This document shows, piece by piece, positions 59,510 through 64,000 of a stretch of 64,000 nucleotides of DNA. Position numbers and translations under genes: made by a program. Position 1 is the first letter of the stretch. Each line of letters begins with the position of its first letter. This DNA is from Anaerolineae bacterium (GTDB taxonomy: Bacteria > Chloroflexota > Anaerolineae > Promineifilales > Promineifilaceae). Under the pieces are notes generated by a model, which did not search any database, was not told where the DNA came from, and saw nothing but the letters and a program-made list of their open reading frames with translations. The DNA lies in contig JAUIAP010000004.1 of NCBI GenBank assembly GCA_030425205.1, forward strand, positions 248,001-312,000, written 5' to 3'.

Positions 59510-60133
59510 TTATGCCACGAGCCCGATCGCTTCGTAAAGGTATTCTTCGCGGTCTAGTTGTGCCAACAGAAACGCCGCTACATCCGCACGACTAATGCGA
59601 CTCGATGGTGCGCTGTCACCTGATTTTATGACTGCCCATTTCCCGCTTTTTGGCTCGTCCGTCAATCCGCCGGGTCGCACGATCAACCACTCTAAACCGC
59701 TGGCGCGAATCGCTTGCTCCTGTTTCTCTTTATCAGCATACGCTTTACGCAAGATTGTTTTCATCAGCATTTTGAACACAAAAGGTACTTGCTTGCGACT
59801 GTCACCTACGCCCAGAGCCGTGACCGTCAGCAGCCGTTTTACACCAAAGTTCTTCATCATGCCGATAATATGACGTGTCCCAATTGTGCAAACGTTGTCT
59901 GGATTATTCTTCGTTCCACCCAATGAGTTGATGATTGCATCTTGCCCCGCTACAACTTTTTCAACATCGCTGACGTTGAGAACGTCCCCTTGTACAATCG
60001 TGAGGTTCTCGTCCTCAATCTCGACTTTATCTGGGGTGCGAGCCAACAAGGTCACATGATGATGCTCTGCCAAGGCTTGCTTGAGTGCAGCTAATCCGAC
60101 ACCTTGTGTGCCGCCAAAAATTCCTATATTCAT
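59510..60133 (-). CDS. NAD(P)-binding SDR-like (NmrA/atypical SDR) protein
   Basis: 207 residues with the N-terminal Rossmann motif MNIGIFGGTQGVGLAALKQA, then HHVTLLARTPDKVE and TIVQGDVLNVSDVEKVVAGQ. LLTVTALGVGDSRKQVPFV is the central strand, and EWLIVRPGGLTDEPKSGKW is the usual late motif of atypical SDRs related to flavin reductase and NmrA. The Tyr-Lys catalytic pair is not evident, so it may bind a nucleotide rather than catalyse. It converges on the AcuI-like gene. No octamer occurs in the gene. Confidence 0.75.
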   Translation of the reverse strand: MNIGIFGGTQGVGLAALKQALAEHHHVTLLARTPDKVEIEDENLTIVQGDVLNVSDVEKVVAGQDAIINSLGGTKNNPDNVCTIGTRHIIGMMKNFGVKRLLTVTALGVGDSRKQVPFVFKMLMKTILRKAYADKEKQEQAIRASGLEWLIVRPGGLTDEPKSGKWAVIKSGDSAPSSRISRADVAAFLLAQLDREEYLYEAIGLVA

Positions 60134-60162
60134 GATATTGATACCACTCCAAATTGCGAATT

Positions 60163-60170
60163 TCGGCCGA
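60163..60170. repeat. Intergenic copy of the TCGGCCGA octamer
   Basis: This copy lies in the leader of the SDR-like gene, followed a few bases later by a near copy (ATCGGCCAC at 60174-60182). It is one of three non-coding copies in the window. Confidence 0.65.
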
Positions 60171-60276
60171 ACCGATCGGCCACAAACGAAATTTCCCTAA
60201 GCGTAGCGAATCTTTGTCCTAATGTCGTGTATCCAGATTCATTCTAATGGCACAGATAACGGTCTATTTTCGGAAA

Positions 60277-60308
60277 ACAAAAATCCGCCTCTGTAGGCGG
60301 ATTTTTGT
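60277..60308 (-). terminator. Bidirectional intrinsic terminator after the foldase gene
   Basis: ACAAAAATCCGCCT (60277-60290) and AGGCGGATTTTTGT (60295-60308) form a perfect 14-bp stem with a 4-base loop and A/T runs in both arms. It lies 18 bases after the foldase stop and could act on transcripts from either side. Confidence 0.9.
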
Positions 60309-60325
60309 ATAAGTTGATTGATTTG

Positions 60326-61633
60326 CTACTCTTCCGTTTCGATCTCGGGGATTTCAGGAATAACGGGCTCAGTCTCTACGGGCGTAAAGTATTTGGGGTC
60401 TAGAATCGGCCGATCTGGCACGTTCCCTTCCCAACGCGATTCATAAATAACCGCTTGTTTTTCCGCTTCAACTAGCCACTCTTGCAACATATCACGCTTC
60501 TGCTGATCGATACGCGCTTCTGATAGGGGACGGTCTTCCCTGCCACGCAAGTTAACGACGATGAAGCGACCCGTATCATTACCAATTGGATCAGATGTCG
60601 CGCCTACTTCCAACGTCTCCAAAACACCGGCAACTTCCGCACCCAAACTGCCAGAAATTGACTCAAGTGCCGTAAATTGGAACTCACTGGCAAATGGCTG
60701 TGTATTTGTCACGCGCTCTGCGCTGCGGATTTCGTTCCATGCCGTTAAGAACGGTTTGCCATCTGCAACGTCTGCAACAACCGTTTGTGCCTCAGCCTCA
60801 TCTTGGAATGAGATATAGAGCAAGCTGAACTGTTCCTCTTCGGTCGTCAAACCTTGCTCTTCGGCAAATGCGTCTTGCAACTTAGCACTTAATAGCTGAA
60901 GTTCAATTCGCTCGCGATAATCCGCTTCCGTACCGCCAAAGGCTGCAAACTCTGTCAATCGCTCCCCAAATAGTTCGTCAAAGCCTGCGGCGCTGACGGG
61001 TGTGCTGGTCGGCAACGGCGTTGGCTCGGTCGTGGGCGTCACGTCTGTCTCAGGTTCTGCGGTCGGTTCTGCATCTGCGCTGACAATGGGTGTGACAGAT
61101 GGGGTTGGTTCAGGCGTTTGTGTTACGTCGGGTGTTGGGGGAAGCTCGCCGCCATAGAAATCAAACTGCTCTTCAATCTCTTGTTGAATCTCCGCCTCAC
61201 TGACTGTAATACCACGTCGTTCGGCTTCAGCACGAATCAACACTTCATCAATCATTTGCAGCAGGACTTGTTGTCCCAGAACGGCAGGTGATGCAACGGT
61301 GTTCAACTGTTGACCCGCAAATTGGAATAGCTGGTTAACATCACCGCCAACCGCTTCGTAAAGCTGATCGATCGTATCAATTGACTGCTTGCGCTCCAAC
61401 ACAACGCGATCTTGCCAATCACTCAACGCGATTTCCGTCCCGTCCACCGCTGCAACAGGTTGTCCCGGCTTAATCACATATTCAAAAATTAAGCCAATTC
61501 CCAAAATTAAAAGCAAAAGACCGCCGAGCGCGAGTGCAGCCAACCGAATTTGACGATACTGCTCTTGCTGCTTGCGTGTCAGCAGATATTCTTTGCGCGT
61601 TGTGCGACGCGGCTGTAGATCATTGTTAGCCAT
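60326..61633 (-). CDS. Membrane-anchored peptidyl-prolyl isomerase/chaperone (SurA/PrsA-like)
   Basis: 435 residues from MANNDLQPRRTTRKEYLLTR. A single membrane helix (AALALGGLLLLILGIGLIFE) precedes a SurA_N-like domain: VAAVDGTEIALSDWQDRVVL, LGQQVLLQMIDEVLIRAEAE and RRGITVSEAEIQQEIEEQFD. A Thr/Pro-rich insert (PTPDVTQTPEPTPSVTP) separates it from a parvulin-like region (FSLLYISFQDEAEAQTVVAD). It should help fold exported proteins on the outer side of the membrane. The start at 61633 is chosen because the longer frame runs into repeats. Octamer at 60406. Confidence 0.8.
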   Translation of the reverse strand: MANNDLQPRRTTRKEYLLTRKQQEQYRQIRLAALALGGLLLLILGIGLIFEYVIKPGQPVAAVDGTEIALSDWQDRVVLERKQSIDTIDQLYEAVGGDVNQLFQFAGQQLNTVASPAVLGQQVLLQMIDEVLIRAEAERRGITVSEAEIQQEIEEQFDFYGGELPPTPDVTQTPEPTPSVTPIVSADAEPTAEPETDVTPTTEPTPLPTSTPVSAAGFDELFGERLTEFAAFGGTEADYRERIELQLLSAKLQDAFAEEQGLTTEEEQFSLLYISFQDEAEAQTVVADVADGKPFLTAWNEIRSAERVTNTQPFASEFQFTALESISGSLGAEVAGVLETLEVGATSDPIGNDTGRFIVVNLRGREDRPLSEARIDQQKRDMLQEWLVEAEKQAVIYESRWEGNVPDRPILDPKYFTPVETEPVIPEIPEIETEE

Positions 61634-61638
61634 TGTTT

Positions 61639-61730
61639 TCAGTAAGCAGTGAAACAGCAAACGGTAAACAGTGACGAATTATGGATTCGCGCCGACTGTT
61701 TACTGTTTACTGTTCACTGTTAACTATTTT
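61639..61730. repeat. CTGTTTA tandem heptamers with inverted arm
   Basis: Four in-register heptamers CTGTTTA, CTGTTTA, CTGTTCA, CTGTTAA (61696-61723) are preceded by an inverted set (CAGTAAG, CAGTGAA, ACAGCAAACGGTAAACAGT) at 61641-61673. Together they make an imperfect long hairpin between the ssb and foldase genes. Confidence 0.65.
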
Positions 61731-61754
61731 TTCTTTACAAAAGGGGAGGCACAA

Positions 61755-62105
61755 CTAAAGCAAACTATCTAAGCGGTTATCCAGCCCAACGACTTCCTGC
61801 GCGATCACTTCTGTACGGAAGTGCATCTTGCCATTCTCGTCTTCCCAGCCGCGTGTTTGCAAGCGTCCCTCGAGATACAACTGTTGCCCAGTTTTTAGGC
61901 GTTTGCTGCAAATCTCGGCGAGACTGCCCCATGCAACGACGTTAAACCACTCTGTCTCTTCGTGTTGTTCGCCTTCGGCCGATTGCCAACTGCGCGGCGT
62001 CGCCACGGTGAACGATGCAACTGGTCTCCCGCTTGCTGTATGCCGCAGCTCGATACTGCCATCGATCCATCCGATCAGCATGACTTTATTGAGTCCGCGA
62101 TTCAT
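61755..62105 (-). CDS. ssb: Single-stranded DNA-binding protein, short form
   Basis: 116 residues of the OB-fold SSB: MNRGLNKVMLIGWIDGSIEL, RPVASFTVATPRSWQSAEGE, EETEWFNVVAWGSLAEICSK and GQQLYLEGRLQTRGWEDENG. SSB protects single-stranded DNA in replication and repair. The C-terminus ends GLDNRLDSLL and lacks the acidic DDxPF tail that recruits partner proteins; this form may be a secondary SSB. It follows rpsF by 19 bases. Octamer at 61975. Confidence 0.9.
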   Translation of the reverse strand: MNRGLNKVMLIGWIDGSIELRHTASGRPVASFTVATPRSWQSAEGEQHEETEWFNVVAWGSLAEICSKRLKTGQQLYLEGRLQTRGWEDENGKMHFRTEVIAQEVVGLDNRLDSLL

Positions 62106-62124
62106 CTAGGGGCCTCCTAGGGTT

Positions 62125-62415
62125 CTAAGCGTCTTTTCTAACAACAAGATGGCGTAGAACTTCGTCGATATAGGTTAGGTTACGTTCCATCTCAGCGATC
62201 TCTTCGGGAACCATCGCGGTTTCCGCGTAAACGTAATACCCTTCCGTTTGTTTGTTGATGGGGTATGCAAGTTGGCGGCGACCCCAGCGGTCAATTTTCG
62301 GTTCCTCACTGCCTTCTGGCAGGGGAATCATCCCAATTACCCGGTCCACCAACTCGTCTCGGGCTTGATCGTCCATGTCTGAACGAAAGACAACAATAAA
62401 TTCGTAATCTCGCAT
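62125..62415 (-). CDS. rpsF: 30S ribosomal protein S6
   Basis: 96 residues from MRDYEFIVVFRSDMDDQARD, the standard S6 start. DRWGRRQLAYPINKQTEGYY and the final NLTYIDEVLRHLVVRKDA complete the fold. An in-frame upstream ATG at 62514 is rejected because it lengthens S6 by 33 unrelated residues. It forms an operon with ssb, as in many bacteria, but rpsR and rplI, usually next, are absent. Its promoter is at 62528-62556. Confidence 0.95.
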   Translation of the reverse strand: MRDYEFIVVFRSDMDDQARDELVDRVIGMIPLPEGSEEPKIDRWGRRQLAYPINKQTEGYYVYAETAMVPEEIAEMERNLTYIDEVLRHLVVRKDA

Positions 62416-62527
62416 TTTTAACCTTTTTCCGTGGATTTCTCGCAAAACCAGTGTGGTTTTAGTTGAGTTTAGCCCCACTGCGGGGCGGAATTTGTGTGGC
62501 CAAGTATGTGACACACAACAGCCGAGA

Positions 62528-62556
62528 ATGATAACATAAAGAAATCATGGGTTCAA
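62528..62556 (-). promoter_or_regulatory. Promoter of the rpsF-ssb operon
   Basis: On the minus strand TTGAAC (plus 62551-62556) and TATCAT (62528-62533) are separated by exactly 17 bases. The leader is about 100 bases and includes a small GCCCC-GGGGC hairpin (plus 62470-62484). Confidence 0.65.
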
Positions 62557-62714
62557 CAGAATGCATGTCTACTTAACGCTTTTTACCATAGAGACGCAGA
62601 ATTAGTATTGCGTCGATTTGACACGAAATATACTACACCTCTGGCGTCTATGCACGAGGCCATTGCAGATATAGGGCAAAATAGAAATGTCGTGCGACAG
62701 TGGCAAATTCATGC
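62557..62714. other. Gap between the rpsF promoter and the leader-ORF promoter
   Basis: The region contains an imperfect palindrome (GACGCA...TGCGTC at about 62592-62614) and is otherwise AT-rich. No gene is supported. Confidence 0.35.
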
Positions 62715-62744
62715 TTGACGGATTTGCGGTGTGTATGATATGCT
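62715..62744 (+). promoter_or_regulatory. Promoter upstream of the leader ORF and RIO kinase
   Basis: TTGACG (62715-62720) and TATGCT (62739-62744) are 18 bases apart. The predicted transcript starts near 62751 and would include the 24-codon ORF and the hairpin at 62894. Confidence 0.6.
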
Positions 62745-62785
62745 GTGCGCATTATCTAAACTTTTAACCAAACGGAGGCGTAATT

Positions 62786-62860
62786 ATGCAAGTCAATCAA
62801 ATAGATTTCCCACTCGCTAATTGTGAACACGCCTCTACCACGCGAAATATTCGCGCTTAA
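62786..62860 (+). CDS. 24-codon leader ORF with strong ribosome-binding site
   Basis: The ORF reads MQVNQIDFPLAN then CEHASTTRNIRA and stops at 62860. GGAGG (62774-62778) lies seven bases before the ATG, one of the best ribosome-binding sites in the window. A promoter starts upstream. The last codons overlap a hairpin (CGCGAA-ATA-TTCGCG, 62841-62855), and a terminator hairpin follows 34 bases after the stop. No regulatory run of one amino acid (Trp, His, Leu) is obvious. It may be a small peptide or a translated leader that controls the RIO kinase gene. Confidence 0.5.
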   Translation: MQVNQIDFPLANCEHASTTRNIRA

Positions 62861-62893
62861 ACGGACTAATTTTTTCCGTTCCCCACAGTAGAG

Positions 62894-62926
62894 CCACAGG
62901 TGTTGCATATTAGCCTGTGGTTTTTT
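62894..62926 (+). terminator. Intrinsic terminator/attenuator before the RIO kinase gene
   Basis: CCACAGG (62894-62900) pairs with CCTGTGG (62914-62920), followed by T6 (62921-62926). An upstream CCACAG (62883-62888) could pair with the same 3' arm instead, giving two competing folds. The element lies between the leader ORF and the kinase gene. Confidence 0.7.
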
Positions 62927-62961
62927 GATCCAGAAATTCAACACGTATAACTGAATATTTT

Positions 62962-63041
62962 TAGTAGTTAGTGATTTGTCGCTAATGGTTAAGCAACTAT
63001 GTTCTTGCAAACCATTTGCCGCTTGCCACGAACTACTTCTC
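62962..63041. repeat. Heptamer-type imperfect palindrome before the RIO kinase start
   Basis: Arms 62962-62993 and about 63007-63038 are inverted copies with several mismatches (AGTAGTTxGTG and AATGGTT are shared). The unit spacing is about seven bases. It occupies the leader just before the kinase ATG at 63045. Confidence 0.45.
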
Positions 63042-63044
63042 CCT

Positions 63045-64000
63045 ATGTCTACCATATTTGATGATTTTGACCGCTACGAACACGTAGAACACGAGACGAG
63101 ACAAAAATTTATTACGCGGCAGCAACGACGCAAGCCGAAGCCAAAGAAGGCAACACAGTGGACAAAAGATGATACGTTAGCGGAAATCGCTGACAGATTA
63201 AAGTTGGAAAATGCGTTTGACTTCACCTATGTGCCGTCTGAACATGAGGCGGGCTGGGTGTTAGAAGCCCTGCAATCCTTTTTGCGCGAAGAGTTGATTA
63301 CGGACGTAATCACGATGGTCAAGGGCGGCAAAGAGGCGAACGTCTATCAATGTCGGGCGCATGAGTCGGTTGGACGCGACTTTTTGGCAGCGAAGGTTTA
63401 TCGGCCGAAAATGTTCCGCCAGCTGCGCAATGACGCAATGTATAAAGAGGGCCGCGCCATACTCGGCGATGAGGGTGAAACGGTGACCGCACGCAACAAG
63501 CGCGAGATGCGGGCGATCAAGCACAAGTCGAGCTTTGGTGATTTCCTTGCGCATCAATCATGGCTCCAACACGAATATCAAACGTTGACGTTACTGTATG
63601 ATGCGGGGCTCCCCGTGCCAAAACCGTATGCGATTGCGAATAACGCAATCTTGATGGGCTTTGTCGGTGACCAGCACGGCGCAGCTCCCCCACTCCACAA
63701 CGTCAACCTAAAAAAGCTGTTGCACAAGTCGAAAATCGCGGAACTGTTCGACACGACACTTTGGACCATCGAGACGATGTTGCGCCTAAATCGCATTCAT
63801 GGTGACCTCTCCGCCTTCAACATCCTCTTTTGGGAAGATGACATCACCTTCATCGACTTCCCACAAGTCACTACGGCTAGTAAGAATCGCAATGGGCAGA
63901 TGATCTTCCAGCGTGACGTCGAGCGCGTTTGCGACTACTTTGCGCGGCAAGGATTGCGGATTAACGGGCAACGCTTGGCGCGACAGCTATGGGATGAGTA
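63045..64000 (+). CDS. RIO-type serine/threonine protein kinase (3' end at or past window edge)
   Basis: The frame is open to the right edge; the window ends inside a codon beginning TA, so the stop may be the very next base. The 318 visible residues start MSTIFDDFDRYEHVEHETRQ and include MVKGGKEANVYQCRAH (the RIO nucleotide loop), LAAKVYRPKMFRQL (conserved Lys), AGLPVPKPYAI, and the catalytic HGDLSAFNILFWEDDITFID followed by FPQ. HGDLS...N and IDFPQ mark the RIO family. Bacterial RIO kinases are poorly understood; archaeal and eukaryotic ones act in small-subunit ribosome maturation. Octamer at 63401 (VYRPKM). Confidence 0.88.
   Translation, partial: MSTIFDDFDRYEHVEHETRQKFITRQQRRKPKPKKATQWTKDDTLAEIADRLKLENAFDFTYVPSEHEAGWVLEALQSFLREELITDVITMVKGGKEANVYQCRAHESVGRDFLAAKVYRPKMFRQLRNDAMYKEGRAILGDEGETVTARNKREMRAIKHKSSFGDFLAHQSWLQHEYQTLTLLYDAGLPVPKPYAIANNAILMGFVGDQHGAAPPLHNVNLKKLLHKSKIAELFDTTLWTIETMLRLNRIHGDLSAFNILFWEDDITFIDFPQVTTASKNRNGQMIFQRDVERVCDYFARQGLRINGQRLARQLWDE

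Larger units (their letters stand above)
263..63408. repeat. Genome-style palindromic octamer TCGGCCGA, about 79 copies
   Basis: Copies start at 263, 853, 2433, 3501, 5012, 5727, 7602, 7791, 8486, 9439, 9730, 9983, 10663, 11371, 12253, 13560, 14293, 14745, 15354, 15636, 15818, 16380, 16787, 16890, 18252, 18532, 19438, 19958, 20882, 21428, 22255, 22921, 23053, 23461, 23833, 24733, 25174, 26602, 27556, 27667, 27842, 28171, 29375, 30423, 30668, 30898, 31770, 31865, 32214, 32670, 33666, 34070, 34560, 35404, 36896, 37323, 38013, 39728, 40835, 43553, 45355, 46203, 47560, 47896, 49382, 52580, 52669, 53093, 54446, 56070, 56497, 56968, 57889, 59136, 59323, 60163, 60406, 61975, 63401. About 1 is expected by base composition. 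About 70 are flanked by A/T on both sides. Three are intergenic. The 10 kb from 42 to 52 kb has the lowest density. Confidence 0.9.

Noticed and set aside
62756..63055. A minus-strand ORF opposite the leader ORF and kinase start
   Set aside because: It overlaps a strong plus-strand promoter, ribosome-binding site and terminator, and its protein has no recognisable features.

Overview
The window is a gene-dense bacterial chromosome segment of about 52% GC. It looks like Chloroflexota, probably a lineage related to Anaerolineae or Ardenticatenia. The reasons are Thr/Pro-rich stalks in exported proteins, a secreted protein that begins with a LYLPII motif just after its signal peptide, TatA, form II CoxL-type hydroxylases, and several apparently leaderless promoters. 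This placement rests on protein style, not on a marker-gene tree. There are no rRNA, tRNA, phage, IS or CRISPR genes.

Layout. 0-6 kb: end of a surface protein, a sugar-type ABC binding lipoprotein coupled to coaX, two acetyltransferases with an EamA exporter, and a DUF3105 lipoprotein. 6.3-9.1 kb: the dnaX-ybaB-recR replication/repair operon. 9.2-17.5 kb: tatA, a GDP-sugar reductase, small unknown genes, selA, an O-antigen-ligase-like protein, an EEP hydrolase and a Crp/Fnr regulator. 17.6-25.4 kb: topA, a mannose-1-phosphate guanylyltransferase, dprA and a RelA-type ppGpp synthetase. 25.7-31.1 kb: two small membrane proteins and a 1528-residue subtilisin. 31.3-38.7 kb: an enolase-superfamily enzyme, an acyl-CoA carboxyltransferase, SDRs, two wall enzymes (L,D-transpeptidase and amidase) and a lipid acyltransferase. 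38.8-51.8 kb: a broken sigma factor, a lipoprotein with three DsbA domains, a ClC channel, an M16 peptidase, thyA, trpA, and an ECF sigma factor flanked by two MscS-type channels. 52-57 kb: a molybdenum hydroxylase operon (CoxM-L-S order) with a divergent MocA-like cytidylyltransferase. 57-64 kb: a PQQ-type sugar dehydrogenase, an acrylyl-CoA reductase-like enzyme, a PrsA/SurA-like foldase, ssb and rpsF, and a RIO kinase behind a short leader ORF and hairpin terminator.

Three signals lie outside ordinary annotation. First, the palindrome TCGGCCGA occurs about 79 times where about one is expected, nearly always with A or T on both sides; it resembles cyanobacterial HIP1. In coding sequence it is mostly read as Ser-Ala-Glu/Asp. 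Second, the end of dnaX carries what looks like a complete -1 programmed frameshift signal: heptamer C CCA AAA, 6-nt spacer, 12-bp stem-loop. Frameshifting would add 22 residues that look like a normal DnaX C-terminus. Third, many gene boundaries carry heptamer-periodic, partly palindromic repeats whose unit differs at each site.

Counts and folds were done by eye. No database search or folding program was run.
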